Shown: positions 35,675 through 45,714, numbered from the stretch's first letter. The stretch: 64,000 nucleotides of DNA from Candidatus Nitrospira nitrosa (GCF_001458735.1 NZ_CZQA01000001.1:930001-994000), one strand, 5' to 3'. A program made the numbers and translations. The notes: generated by a model not told the origin, from the sequence alone.

Positions 35675-37936
35675 TTATCCACTCTCTACCGGGTCCATAT
35701 CGACAACGAATTTGATCTGCCTCTGTCGGTATTGTCTTTCCATGCTCTCAACCGAATCCCGGAGCCGATGTGCGAGGAGGTCGGGATCAGCTCCCTTCAC
35801 CAGGAGCCGGCGGTGATGCTGCCCTCGAAGCCGTTTTCCCAGCGTCGGGACCGGTCCTAGCACGACAAGATGTTCTTCGACAGAGGTCTGTCGTTGAAGG
35901 TTGGCACCCCAGCGGGTAGCGGCCTCTTCGACGAGGACCGTATCGTGCCCAGCGACGGTAAGATCGGCGATGTGGCACACCGGTGGATAATTGAGAAGTC
36001 GGCGTGCGATGAGTTCCTCATTGTAGAACTGATGAGGATTCCAAGATAGGAGAGCTTGTACGGCGTGGTGGGAAGGGAGGCGAGTCTGCAAGATGACTTG
36101 CCCTCCAGCGGATGCCGGGTACGCCACGCTTGCCGCATCAACAAGGAGGTGGTACGTCCGCTCCGCAGCTCGAAAATCCGAGACATGTAATCCGGAATCG
36201 GCTTGAAGAATTCCCACCACATGGTGTTGTGGAAGGGGCTCTTGAGTGAAGAGTGCTTGCGTCCCTATCAGAATATCGCATGATCCGGATCTCGCACGTT
36301 CCCACAGTGAGCGGGCGGTGGATGGGCGGTGGAGTGTGTCACTGTCGAGGCGCACAATCGTGGCATGAGGAAACAAATGATGAGCTTCAGCCTCGACACG
36401 TTCAGTGCCTTCACCGACGGGACTCACCGGGGTGGCATGGCATAGGGGACATGCATCAGGCAACTGTTCCGCAACTCCGCAGTACCGACAGGTAAGGCTT
36501 CCGGCTTCTCGGTAGTAGGGGAGTGCGACGGTGCAGGAGGGACAGCGCGGTACCCAGCCGCAGTCTCGACAGATCAGCGTTCTGGCATATCCTCTCCTAT
36601 TAAGGAAGAGCAAGATCCTTCTTTTACACTTGAGGGCATCGCGCATCGCGGAGCGCAGGTTGTGGCTCAGGAGAGTTCCTCTCGACTCCTTGGTGAGATC
36701 AACCAGCTCAATCTTTGGCTGCAGGGCTATGTCTTTCTGAACCCGATGAACTTCCGCTTCGGTATCGAAATTCGATTCCAAAGATAGGTGTTCCGATGCA
36801 AGGACCACCACTGCATGATCCTCCTTCGCCCGTAGACTGGCCACGTCCCTGGCATGATATCGAGGCTCTTTAGGTTCTTTGAGGGCTGAGTCCTCTTCTC
36901 CTTCAACCCAGATGAGTCCGACGGAATCGAGCTGTGCAAAGATAACTGAACGGGTTCCCACAAGGACTGATGGAGTCGGGCCTTGACGATGATCCAATCG
37001 TTGAGGCGAGTGGGGCAGCTGGGCAAAGTCAATCTGAAGTCCGGTGAGTGATGCGAGCACTTGTGTCAACCAGCGTGCTTTTGCCGTCTCACCGCATACC
37101 ACAATTATCGATCTGTTGTGTGAACGCACTTGGCGAATGGCCTCTGCAAGTCTTCCTATCCGTTGTTGCCATGGAGCCTGGAGAACGATTTTCTTCATGT
37201 GGTCCGCCTGTAGGCATTGGTGGAGATGAGCACGCCAGGCGGGGTCTATCCCGTAGGGTTGACTCGTATCGACTACAGCGTGAGGCAGGGTTTGTTGTTG
37301 CTCTGGCTCAGTGAGGGGGATCCGCTGTCGCTTGCGAGTCTGGATATGCCCTGCGTTCGACAGTATAGGATTGATCCACGAGCGCTCAATGAGGGAATCG
37401 ACCGCTCGCAAGGCATGGCCATGTTGGGTTGGCTGGAGTGTGGAAGACAAGATCCCAGAGGCTCGGTGAGCGATTCGCTGTAGCGTTGGTCGAAGGGGTT
37501 CTGGGCAGGTACCTGTTTCCAGTGCTGTGCGGCCTAGCTGAGTGGCGATATAGCGCGTGGGGGAGATGAGTGATGGAGGGCTGAGTAATCGAAGGCATTG
37601 GCCCCAGGGGGCCACATAGTATTGTGCGATTTTGTGAGAGAGTTCGAGGAGGGCGGGAGAAATCGTCGTATTGTGCCGGTCTTCGACCAGCGAAAGAATC
37701 GTCTTTAGGGACGTAGACGTCATCTCGGGTGCGAGATGGGAGCTGATGGAAATCACGACTCCCTCTAGGACGGATTGGCCGAATGGCACCTTGACGAGGC
37801 TGCCGATTTGAATACGTTGAGCGATGGACAATGGAACGAGATAGGTGAATGCCTTCGTGATGTGCCGCGGAACGAGGACATCCGCAAACCGAGCCTCTGG
37901 TTGCGGCTGCGAGGCCGCAGTGCCCTGGAGAGCCAT
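35675..37936 (-). CDS. PriA-like primosomal protein lacking helicase motifs
   Basis: The 753-residue protein keeps the PriA layout: an N-terminal DNA 3'-end binding domain (FADVLVPRHITKAFTYLVP), the RRGYARTLICRDCGW segment and all eight zinc-binding cysteines (456, 459, 465, 468, 483, 486, 496, 499), and the PriA C-terminal domain. The helicase motifs are lost. The P-loop position reads LQAPWQQRIGRL (about 251-262), the DEEH position reads VEGEED (344-349), the GSATP position reads ASEHL, and the last motif lacks the GRAGR arginines. It should recognise stalled forks but not unwind DNA. Similar helicase-less PriA proteins are known in Actinobacteria. Confidence 0.88.
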   Translation of the reverse strand: MALQGTAASQPQPEARFADVLVPRHITKAFTYLVPLSIAQRIQIGSLVKVPFGQSVLEGVVISISSHLAPEMTSTSLKTILSLVEDRHNTTISPALLELSHKIAQYYVAPWGQCLRLLSPPSLISPTRYIATQLGRTALETGTCPEPLRPTLQRIAHRASGILSSTLQPTQHGHALRAVDSLIERSWINPILSNAGHIQTRKRQRIPLTEPEQQQTLPHAVVDTSQPYGIDPAWRAHLHQCLQADHMKKIVLQAPWQQRIGRLAEAIRQVRSHNRSIIVVCGETAKARWLTQVLASLTGLQIDFAQLPHSPQRLDHRQGPTPSVLVGTRSVIFAQLDSVGLIWVEGEEDSALKEPKEPRYHARDVASLRAKEDHAVVVLASEHLSLESNFDTEAEVHRVQKDIALQPKIELVDLTKESRGTLLSHNLRSAMRDALKCKRRILLFLNRRGYARTLICRDCGWVPRCPSCTVALPYYREAGSLTCRYCGVAEQLPDACPLCHATPVSPVGEGTERVEAEAHHLFPHATIVRLDSDTLHRPSTARSLWERARSGSCDILIGTQALFTQEPLPQHHVVGILQADSGLHVSDFRAAERTYHLLVDAASVAYPASAGGQVILQTRLPSHHAVQALLSWNPHQFYNEELIARRLLNYPPVCHIADLTVAGHDTVLVEEAATRWGANLQRQTSVEEHLVVLGPVPTLGKRLRGQHHRRLLVKGADPDLLAHRLRDSVESMERQYRQRQIKFVVDMDPVESG

Positions 37937-38062
37937 ACAGCATTCTAACAGTATGGAATCATGAAGGACACCGAGTCTGTCGTCCGCCTAGCGTTAGGAC
38001 GGAATATCTGGAGAGATAGCGTGGTAAGAAAGTGAGCGGAGTCCATCCTTCGCGAGGGGAGA

Positions 38063-39634
38063 CTATTCCGTCGGTGTCCCACCTGCTGCTGGTTGTTGCT
38101 GAGATGTGTCTGGTCTACTCGGCTCCATCGGCGTGGAAGGACTCCCGGTATCGGGAGTACCAGCAAGACTGCCAGATCCAGTCTGGGAAGTCCGCGAAGA
38201 ATCGTCCAGAGACACAGTTCCTGGGGTAACAGGGTTCCCAGCATCTGAAGCAGGCGTAGAGGGGTTCTGTTGATCGAGATTTCCACGCGCATTCAAATTG
38301 GGAGCATTGGTGCTCAACGTGTGCGTGTGAGTCGGCTCCTCCGAAGCGTCGGCTTCGGCGAGATATAGCACGACCTCCACACGACGATTCTTTTTGCGGT
38401 TCTCTTCCATCTCATTTGACGCGGTTGGTTTGCTGTCCCCAAGTGCCACGGCTGTGACCCTGGCTGAGTCAATACCGCCTTTCTCGACAAGATAGCGAAG
38501 AACACCGTTTGCACGGACCTTGGACAGTTCCCAATTGCTCGGATAACGAGCCTTGAGGGAGGGACCGATTTCGACGTTATCGGTATGACCTTCAATTCGA
38601 ATCAATCGGGTATCGCCGCTGGTTCGCAAATATTCAATGAACTGATCGAGCACGGCATAATTCTCAGGCTTGATCGCGGCATCTCCTGATTCATAGCGCA
38701 AGAACTTGGCTAGTTCGCCCAGATTGAGACGACTTTGTCCGGAGGCATCATGTACTGTCAGCTTGCTGGTGACCAGATCGGTAGTTGGTCTAACAGGCGA
38801 TGGATTACTCTGCTCCGCAGATGCATGCGTGAGTGCGACGACAGGATGGGCAGAGGGCTCAGGAGATCCGACGAACTTGAACCGATCTCCCTTGATGACA
38901 CGGGTATTTGCCCTCAGGATTTTGGCGACGGCTGTGTGCGCCTCCGTCGAGAGTACTTTCAGCTGCCCGATTCTTCTGGGTGGCAGCACAGGGCTATATC
39001 GGTGCATATCAAGCAGATCTCCCTTTTGCAGTCCATCCTCCCTTCCGCGATCGATGTACACCACATTGGATTGTGAAACTAAAGTCATCGTCCGGTCGGC
39101 TTGAAGCTCAATAATCATTCCTTCAAGGTCGGATATGTTCGTTTCGGATCTGGTAGTAGGCTCCTGTGCGGGTTCCTTAAATCGGGCGACAGGATCCCCT
39201 GGGGCAACAGGTCCATAATTCACCACAATTTGCACTGTTGTGAGGGCATGATCGGCAGCGGTCACCCTCACCACGGCCGAACGATTCACCACAAACCCAA
39301 GGTATTCTTGAGTGACCGGATGAAATACCTTTCGCACCCGCCGGTACACGGTAAAGAGATCTCCGGTTGCCACATCAGCGGGGTTATCCAGTTTGAGATA
39401 GAGGGAGTCTCCTTTTCCTAAGAGCATTCGATTCCCCGACGATTGATTGTCACCGGTGATTAAGTTCACGGTTCCGTCCATTGCCGAAGATTTCTCGATC
39501 ATTCCACTGGCAAAGGCGAGTCCTCCGTCTAGTATTCGAACGGAGTCGAGATTCGAGACCTGGGCGAGGGCTTGATCACGGGAGAGGCTCATTTCCAAAC
39601 ACAGAAGCAAGAGGAGGGAGATCATAATTTTCAT
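38063..39634 (-). CDS. OmpA-domain cell-envelope protein
   Basis: The 523-residue product has a signal peptide (MKIMISLLLLLCLEMSL, cleavage after ALA). The middle region has two repeats of a small barrel-like unit (LVTVYRR-like and YIDRGREDGLQKGDLLDMHR segments). An OmpA C-terminal peptidoglycan-binding domain lies at about 325-430 (IRIEGHTDN, NWELSKVRANGVLRYL, ENRKKNRRVEVVLY). A tail of about 90 residues rich in Pro, Ser, Thr and Gly follows. It probably tethers the envelope to peptidoglycan. The OmpA domain lies inside the protein rather than at the end, which is uncommon. Confidence 0.85.
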   Translation of the reverse strand: MKIMISLLLLLCLEMSLSRDQALAQVSNLDSVRILDGGLAFASGMIEKSSAMDGTVNLITGDNQSSGNRMLLGKGDSLYLKLDNPADVATGDLFTVYRRVRKVFHPVTQEYLGFVVNRSAVVRVTAADHALTTVQIVVNYGPVAPGDPVARFKEPAQEPTTRSETNISDLEGMIIELQADRTMTLVSQSNVVYIDRGREDGLQKGDLLDMHRYSPVLPPRRIGQLKVLSTEAHTAVAKILRANTRVIKGDRFKFVGSPEPSAHPVVALTHASAEQSNPSPVRPTTDLVTSKLTVHDASGQSRLNLGELAKFLRYESGDAAIKPENYAVLDQFIEYLRTSGDTRLIRIEGHTDNVEIGPSLKARYPSNWELSKVRANGVLRYLVEKGGIDSARVTAVALGDSKPTASNEMEENRKKNRRVEVVLYLAEADASEEPTHTHTLSTNAPNLNARGNLDQQNPSTPASDAGNPVTPGTVSLDDSSRTSQTGSGSLAGTPDTGSPSTPMEPSRPDTSQQQPAAGGTPTE

Positions 39635-40211
39635 AGTATGGAGTCCTTAATTAGGGCAAAGGTCGCTTAAAGGACCATAGCAAACAACCCTGTCTTGTCA
39701 AGAATTTGAACTGAATTTGTGAGGGGTTTGACCGACATTTCTCCAGATGGTAACGTGACTGGCATGACTGGTCCGTACGACTCCTCAAGGCGTTTACTGA
39801 GAAGTGATATGGAATCTGAGAAGGCGGCCGCCAGGCATCTTCTTGTCTCTGAGGAGTTTCCTAGGAAGGTCAGAATCGAAACCCAGATTCATCGGCGACG
39901 AGCAGCCAAGGCGTTTTCTCCGCTGACGCCAGAATGGGACCAAGCAAGTCCTACTCATCCTGAGCAGCGCATAAACCAAGAGCAGCAGTAAATGACCAAA
40001 CTTGTCCCAGGATGTCGTGCTCGTAAGTCTATAACCTCTCAATAGTCCTTCAGTTTTCTGCATTCTCTTCCTCACTAAGAGCTGTAGGGCTTTCGGGTGA
40101 TCATGACTTAGGTCCTTTGTTCTCTTGCTATCCCAAATAATAGCGCACTAATATTCCACCCTTTGCGCCTGGAATGGTCTTTCAGGTCAATGCCTTGCAA
40201 GAGAAAATCGT
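39635..40211. promoter_or_regulatory. Divergent intergenic region before the nuo operon
   Basis: This 577-base stretch separates the OmpA-domain gene from nuoA. Short reading frames exist on both strands, but they lack ribosome sites and protein-like composition. It must hold the promoter of the nuo operon; I could not find a clean -35/-10 pair. Part of it is AT-rich near 40130-40160. Confidence 0.4.
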
Positions 40212-40595
40212 ATGAGCGGATCAGAGGCTCTTCTTGTATATCTGACGAAGTACTTCCCAATTTTTCTCTTTATTTTCACTGGTTTAATATTGGGAATACT
40301 GACGTTACTGGTCAGCTACTTTGTGCAACCGAGATATCCCGAGCCTGAAAAACTATCGACCTATGAATGTGGAGCCGAACCTTTTTCGGATGCCCGTATG
40401 CCGTTCCCCGTCAGGTATTACATTTTTGCGATGTTGTTCGTCATTTTCGACATCGAGGTCATCTTTCTCTATCCATGGGCCGTCGTATTCACCAAAATCG
40501 GGATCGTCGGATTGGTCGAGATGTTGATCTTTATTGGGTTGTTTGTCGTCGCCTACGTGTATGCCTGGCGCAAAGGCGCTCTGGAGTGGGATTGA
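40212..40595 (+). CDS. nuoA: NADH-quinone oxidoreductase subunit A
   Basis: The 127-residue membrane protein has three helices and the NuoA hallmarks [20 protein letters not shown] and [19 protein letters not shown]. It sits beside the quinone site at the join of the membrane and peripheral arms of complex I. It is the first gene of the nuo operon; nuoB follows after seven bases. Confidence 0.97.
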   Translation: MSGSEALLVYLTKYFPIFLFIFTGLILGILTLLVSYFVQPRYPEPEKLSTYECGAEPFSDARMPFPVRYYIFAMLFVIFDIEVIFLYPWAVVFTKIGIVGLVEMLIFIGLFVVAYVYAWRKGALEWD

Positions 40596-40602
40596 GGATT
40601 CT

Positions 40603-41130
40603 ATGGGATTGATCCAACTGGGACGCCATGAGAAGGATGGGGTTCCGGACGTCATTACGGGATCTCTTGAAAAGGCCGTCAACTGGGCCAGAAAAGGCTC
40701 ACTATGGCCGATGACCTTCGGGCTCGCCTGCTGTGCCATAGAAATGATGGCTGCGGTTTCTTCACGGTACGATATGGATCGCTTTGGGGCTGGAGTATTC
40801 CGAGGGTCGCCACGGCAATCGGATCTGATGATCGTGGCAGGAACTGTCTGTCGTCGGATGGCGCCGGTCATCCGAAAAATCTACGATCAAATGCCAGAGC
40901 CTAAGTATGTGATTGCGATGGGTTCTTGTGCGACATCTGGGAATATTTACGATAGCTATTCTGTCGTACAGGGTGTTGACCGCTTTATTCCGGTTGATAT
41001 TTATGTGCCCGGTTGTCCGCCAACCCCAGAAGCTCTCTTGGACGGTATCCTCAAGTTGCAAGAGCGCATCATGCAAAAACGGGTGTTTGTAGCCCAACCT
41101 GATCAGGTGAAGGCAAATTTGAAGGTCTGA
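40603..41130 (+). CDS. nuoB: NADH-quinone oxidoreductase subunit B
   Basis: The 175-residue protein carries the four ligands of cluster N2: C43 and C44 (LACCAIEMM), C109 (MGSCA) and C138 (PGCPPTPEA). N2 passes electrons to or from quinone. ATG 40603 is chosen over a longer in-frame start that would overlap nuoA. It lies between nuoA and nuoC. Confidence 0.97.
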   Translation: MGLIQLGRHEKDGVPDVITGSLEKAVNWARKGSLWPMTFGLACCAIEMMAAVSSRYDMDRFGAGVFRGSPRQSDLMIVAGTVCRRMAPVIRKIYDQMPEPKYVIAMGSCATSGNIYDSYSVVQGVDRFIPVDIYVPGCPPTPEALLDGILKLQERIMQKRVFVAQPDQVKANLKV

Positions 41131-41139
41131 CGGACGGTC

Positions 41140-41637
41140 ATGCATCCTCTCTTACTGCGGGTTCAGCATACGTTCTCGGTTGGTGTGACCAACGCTAGTG
41201 AGTGGCGTGGCGATGTGTCTGTGACAGTGACCCGTGACAAACTTCGCGAGGTCGCCCAATTCCTGCACGATGATCCAGGGATGGATTTTGACTATATCGT
41301 CCATGTGAGCTCTGTGGATTGGCCTGATGACGAAGAGCGATTTGAGGTGGTTTGGGAGTTCTACTCGATTCGAAAACGTCAGCGGATTCGACTCAAGACT
41401 CGAGTGCCTGAGTCGGATTGTGTAGTGGATTCTTTGACGGATCTCTGGAAGGGGGCGGACTTCATGGAGCGTGAAGTCTACGATATGATGGGGATCCGGT
41501 TCCGGAACCATCCCGATCTTCGCCGTATTCTTATGCCGGATGACTATACCGAGGGATATCCCTTGCGAAAAGACTTTCCGTTGCGTGGCAAAGGCTGGCG
41601 AGACACATTCGACTTTTTGGATGAAGTCCCTCGATAG
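41140..41637 (+). CDS. nuoC: NADH-quinone oxidoreductase subunit C
   Basis: The 165-residue protein has the 30-kDa subunit signature EREVYDMMGIRFRNHPDLRR and the end segment GYPLRKDFPLRGK. It is part of the peripheral arm. It is separate from nuoD, unlike the fused nuoCD of Escherichia coli. Confidence 0.97.
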   Translation: MHPLLLRVQHTFSVGVTNASEWRGDVSVTVTRDKLREVAQFLHDDPGMDFDYIVHVSSVDWPDDEERFEVVWEFYSIRKRQRIRLKTRVPESDCVVDSLTDLWKGADFMEREVYDMMGIRFRNHPDLRRILMPDDYTEGYPLRKDFPLRGKGWRDTFDFLDEVPR

Positions 41638-41651
41638 GATGCTTGACCAGT

Positions 41652-42896
41652 ATGGCATTCGAAGATCAAAGAACCACCGTTTATAAAGTCAACCCGGAAC
41701 ACCCGGAGAGTGAGACGCTTCCGACCCTACGGACCGAAGAGCTTTTGCTCAACATGGGGCCTCAACATCCCAGTACGCACGGTGTTCTTAAGGTGATCTT
41801 GGAGTTGGAGGGAGAGCGGCTGGTGAAGTCTACTCCGGTCATGGGGTATCTCCATCGTGGCGTTGAAAAGCTTGCGGAAGATGGGACCTACCATCAGTTT
41901 ATTCCCCATACCGATCGACTGGACTATGTCTGTGCGATGTACAACAATTTTGCCTATTGCCGCGCCGTTGAAAAGCTCCTGAATTTACAAGTGCCGGAGC
42001 GGGCGGAATATTTGCGGACGATTGTTGCTGAAGTTCAGCGCATCATCGGTCACCAGTTTTGGCTGAGTGCCCAGGCCCTCGATATTGGGGCCATGACCGT
42101 CTTCTTCTATTGCTTCCGGGATCGTGAAATCTTGCTGGACTGGTTTGATGAACTGTGTGGAGCTCGTCTTACGACCAGTTGGTATCGGATCGGCGGGGTG
42201 GAGCGGGACTTGACTCCTGCGTTAATCGACAAACTGAAACAGTTTCTGGACTATTTCCCACCGAAGATCGATGAATACCAGGTGTTTCTTGAGAAAAATC
42301 GTATCTGGTTGGGACGCACCAAAGGGGTTGCCGTCATTTCTGCGGAAGACGCCGTTAGTTTTGGCCTGAGCGGGCCTGTTTTGCGTGGATCCGGGGTGGA
42401 CTATGACCTGCGCAAGTATGAACCCTATAGCGCATATCCGAAGTGTGAGTTTAGCGTCCCGGTGGGAAAAAACGGCGATACCTATGATCGGTATTGGATT
42501 CGGGTGATGGAATTGTATGAGAGCGTCAAGATCATCCGGCAATGCCTGGAGCAGATGCAGGAAGGTCCCATCATGGCGGATGCCCCGAGCGTCACGCTGC
42601 CCCCGAAGGAACGGGTGTTTACGAACTTGGAAGCCATGATTCAGCAATTCAAGCTGTTTTCGCAAGGGTTTGATGCTCCGCCTGGAGAAATCTATTGCGG
42701 CACAGAAGCCCACAAAGGGGAACTGGGTTTCCATATCGTCAGTACGGGTGGGGGTAAGCCGTATCGATTGAAGATTCGTGCTCCATCGTTCATCCATATG
42801 GGTGCGTTCGATCATATGGCCAGAGGTTATATGATCTCCGATGCCTGCACGATTTTCGGGACCTACGATATCGTGATGGGTGAATGCGACCGCTGA
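41652..42896 (+). CDS. nuoD: NADH-quinone oxidoreductase subunit D
   Basis: The 414-residue protein is the 49-kDa subunit that forms the quinone pocket with NuoB. The segment MGPQHPSTHGVLKVILELEGE and the His/Tyr-rich region HRGVEKLAEDGTYHQ are standard, and it ends in CTIFGTYDIVMGECDR. ATG 41652 is chosen; TTG 41643, three codons upstream, is possible. It is followed by an unusual 77-base gap with a hairpin before nuoG. Confidence 0.97.
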   Translation: MAFEDQRTTVYKVNPEHPESETLPTLRTEELLLNMGPQHPSTHGVLKVILELEGERLVKSTPVMGYLHRGVEKLAEDGTYHQFIPHTDRLDYVCAMYNNFAYCRAVEKLLNLQVPERAEYLRTIVAEVQRIIGHQFWLSAQALDIGAMTVFFYCFRDREILLDWFDELCGARLTTSWYRIGGVERDLTPALIDKLKQFLDYFPPKIDEYQVFLEKNRIWLGRTKGVAVISAEDAVSFGLSGPVLRGSGVDYDLRKYEPYSAYPKCEFSVPVGKNGDTYDRYWIRVMELYESVKIIRQCLEQMQEGPIMADAPSVTLPPKERVFTNLEAMIQQFKLFSQGFDAPPGEIYCGTEAHKGELGFHIVSTGGGKPYRLKIRAPSFIHMGAFDHMARGYMISDACTIFGTYDIVMGECDR

Positions 42897-42912
42897 CTGT
42901 GAAGCGTGAGAT

Positions 42913-42949
42913 GTGAACGGTAAAATCAGGGTGTCATTTTACGGTTCAC
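42913..42949. other. Hairpin between nuoD and nuoG
   Basis: GTGAACGGTAAAAT at 42913-42926 and ATTTTACGGTTCAC at 42936-42949 pair with one mismatch around a nine-base loop. GTGAA and TTCAC elements outside can extend it. The place matches where nuoE and nuoF would stand in a standard operon. It could modulate the messenger between the two genes or be a scar of their loss. Confidence 0.5.
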
Positions 42950-42973
42950 GTTTTCCTTTCACGGAGAAGAATA

Positions 42974-45667
42974 ATGGGACTAAAGCCAGCGACTAATCCC
43001 GACGTTGAAGCCACAAGCATTGAACTGAGCATTGACGGGAAAACCGTCACGGCAAAGGATGGGGTGTCGCTCTACGATGTCATCTCCATGACGGGGAAGA
43101 TCATCCCGGCGATGTGTTACCACTACACCTTCGACCCGTTTGGCTCCTGTGGGATGTGCCTCGTGATGCAGGAAGGGAAAAAAGCTCCTGTTCGATCTTG
43201 TACGGCGAAGGCCGCTGCGGGAATGGTGATTCGTACCGAAGGAGAAGATCTCTTCCTCGCTCGTAAGAAGGCCGTTGAGAAACACCTGTCCGTGCATCCT
43301 CTTGATTGTCCGGTGTGCGATGCGGATGGCCATTGCGAATTACAAGATATGGCTTTCCAGCATGGCGTAACCAACCTCGCCAATGCCAAACAAAAGTTTA
43401 TTCCTGAAGATACGCGGAGCCCGGTCCTCGACTTCAATATGAATCGGTGCATCGCTTGTGCGGAATGCATCAATGTCTGCAAGGATGTCTTAATGATCGA
43501 TGCCTTGCAATTCATGAAGAAGGGAGGATTCAACCAGGTTGTCCCCAAAGGGGATCTTCCCCTCAATTGCGAGTTCTGCGGGGATTGCTTGGCGGTCTGC
43601 CCTGTCGGTGCGATCACAAACAAGTTTTCCAAATATCTGTATAAGCCATGGCAGATGAAAAAGACGACCACCACCTGCAATTATTGCGGCGATGGTTGCC
43701 AGATGTACTTGGAAACCAAAGACGAAGAAGTCGTCCGGGTCACATCGCCCCTGTCCTGGAAGAACAAGTGGGGTGATCGGTCCGATACGGCCAAAGGGCA
43801 CGGCGGACTGTGTGTACGGGGCCGGTTTGGCTTTGAGTCATTGGATAGTCAGAGTCGGCTTGTGCACCCATTGGTTCGTGAAAGCGGGCGCCTGGTTGAA
43901 AAGCCATGGTTGGAGGCCATGCACGGGCTTGTCGATCGATTTGCTGAAATCAAAAGCAAGTATGGTCCCGATGCCATCGCCGGCCTTGTGACGGCTCGGT
44001 GTACCAATGAAGAGCTGTATCTCTTTCAAAAGCTCATGCGCACGGCATTTGGAACCAACCAGCTTGATAGTAGCGCGCGCTACGGCCATATGAATTTTGT
44101 ATTAGCGTCCAAACACGCCATTGGCCTGGGGAGAACCGCTAACGATTGGGAGGATCTCACGAAGGCGAAGGCGATTATCGTGATCGGCTCCAACATTACT
44201 GAGACGAATCCGCTCACGGCGGTGCGCATTAAAGAAGCGGTACGCGTGTATCGAGCCCAGGTGGTGACGTTCGACAGTGCCATTACGAATATGAGTAAGC
44301 TCGCCTCCCATCCATTCTTGATCAAGCCTGGGACGGAAGGAGCAGTGATCGATGGGCTGCTGAAAGCGACGATCGAACTGGATGTGGTAGATGAAGCGGC
44401 TGTGGGAAAGCATCCGCAAGCCTTTGAGGCGCTCAAGAAGGCGGTGGCAAGTCTGTCGATGGAACAATTGACGGCTCAGACAGGACTATCCAATGAAGTC
44501 TTCAAGGAAATTGCCAGACTGTTTGCCGAATCACCGCGGTCGATCATTCTGTGCGCGGAAGGAATTGTCCGACGGGCGAACGGCTATCACAATGTGCTCA
44601 AGTTGATGGATCTTGCTTGGATTACCGGAAAGATCGGACAACCGGGGTGCGGAGTGAGTACGGTGACGGAAGAGCCCAATGAGCAAGGGGCTGTCGATAT
44701 GGGTACGGCTTCTGAATTCCTCCCAGGACAGGGGCGGTATGGGGATCCAGAGGTGCGAGATCGTTTCGAGAAAGCTTGGAACACGGTGCTCCCTCCTCCG
44801 AGCTCTGGCGCGCATCTCGTTGAAATCTTGAAGCGGTGTCGGACTGGACAGATCAAGGCCTTGTACATTCTCGGGGAAAATCCCTTGGCCACCCTTCCGG
44901 CCTCCATGGAAGTCCGGGCTGGGCTTGAGCGGCTTGAACTATTGGTTGTCCAAGATCCGTTCTTGACTGATACGGCGAAGCTGGCGCATTTTGTGTTGCC
45001 GGCTTGCACCTATGCGGAAAAGGACGGCACCTTTACAAATTTTGAAGGGCGGGTCCTTCGTGTTCGCCAGGCCATGGATCCGCGTGGAGAGAGTTTGCCT
45101 GATTGGCACATCATGACCGCCCTGGCCAACGCCATGGGATGCCAATGGGACTATCAGTCTGCAAATGATATCCAAAGCGAGATCATGAAAATGCTCCCCG
45201 GGTACTACAATCTTGGTCAACCCCGCAAAGTAACGCCAACGCTCGACACCTACTTGTCCAAGGGGTATGCGACCACGGTTGGGAAGCGGTATCAGGCAAC
45301 CCAGGAAGTCAATGCACTAACTCGTCCGTTTGCCCTATTGATGGGACAGCTCCTGATGCATTCCGGCAAGCTATCGGTTCAGGCGCCCGGCCTGATCACC
45401 ATTGCTCCGAATACCGCAAGACTAAGAATGAATGCGCAAGATCTGGAAAGTCTCGGTCTCCAAGAAGGGGCGAAGGTGCGCCTGACGTCGGATCGTGGTT
45501 CTCTCCAGATCGCCGTGCAGATGGATCAGTCGGTTGCACCTGGCACCTGCTTTTTCCCTGAGCATTTTAATGAGCCTCCAGTAAAGGATTTGATGACGGT
45601 GACCGTTGACCCCACGACCGGTGTCCCGTCATTCAAGCAGATGTGGGTCAACGTTGAATCGGTATGA
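42974..45667 (+). CDS. nuoG: NADH-quinone oxidoreductase subunit G
   Basis: The 897-residue protein holds a 2Fe-2S site (C48, C59, C62, C76), the His-ligated N3-type site (H108, C112, C115, C121), two further cysteine sets (C159-C169 and C199-C209), and an extra site C235, C238, C242 at the entry of a molybdopterin-oxidoreductase-like domain. With no nuoE or nuoF beside it, the usual NADH-binding partner is not evident. Electrons might instead come from or go to another carrier, such as ferredoxin, though nuoEF could lie elsewhere. Confidence 0.95.
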   Translation: MGLKPATNPDVEATSIELSIDGKTVTAKDGVSLYDVISMTGKIIPAMCYHYTFDPFGSCGMCLVMQEGKKAPVRSCTAKAAAGMVIRTEGEDLFLARKKAVEKHLSVHPLDCPVCDADGHCELQDMAFQHGVTNLANAKQKFIPEDTRSPVLDFNMNRCIACAECINVCKDVLMIDALQFMKKGGFNQVVPKGDLPLNCEFCGDCLAVCPVGAITNKFSKYLYKPWQMKKTTTTCNYCGDGCQMYLETKDEEVVRVTSPLSWKNKWGDRSDTAKGHGGLCVRGRFGFESLDSQSRLVHPLVRESGRLVEKPWLEAMHGLVDRFAEIKSKYGPDAIAGLVTARCTNEELYLFQKLMRTAFGTNQLDSSARYGHMNFVLASKHAIGLGRTANDWEDLTKAKAIIVIGSNITETNPLTAVRIKEAVRVYRAQVVTFDSAITNMSKLASHPFLIKPGTEGAVIDGLLKATIELDVVDEAAVGKHPQAFEALKKAVASLSMEQLTAQTGLSNEVFKEIARLFAESPRSIILCAEGIVRRANGYHNVLKLMDLAWITGKIGQPGCGVSTVTEEPNEQGAVDMGTASEFLPGQGRYGDPEVRDRFEKAWNTVLPPPSSGAHLVEILKRCRTGQIKALYILGENPLATLPASMEVRAGLERLELLVVQDPFLTDTAKLAHFVLPACTYAEKDGTFTNFEGRVLRVRQAMDPRGESLPDWHIMTALANAMGCQWDYQSANDIQSEIMKMLPGYYNLGQPRKVTPTLDTYLSKGYATTVGKRYQATQEVNALTRPFALLMGQLLMHSGKLSVQAPGLITIAPNTARLRMNAQDLESLGLQEGAKVRLTSDRGSLQIAVQMDQSVAPGTCFFPEHFNEPPVKDLMTVTVDPTTGVPSFKQMWVNVESV

Positions 45668-45714
45668 TGCGATGAAGATGTCCGCTCGCTCGTGCCCATG
45701 ACCAGGATCCTACG

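Noticed and set aside
39719-40075. Short frames on both strands between the OmpA-domain gene and nuoA
   Set aside because: Neither has a clear start signal or protein-like features, and they overlap one another.
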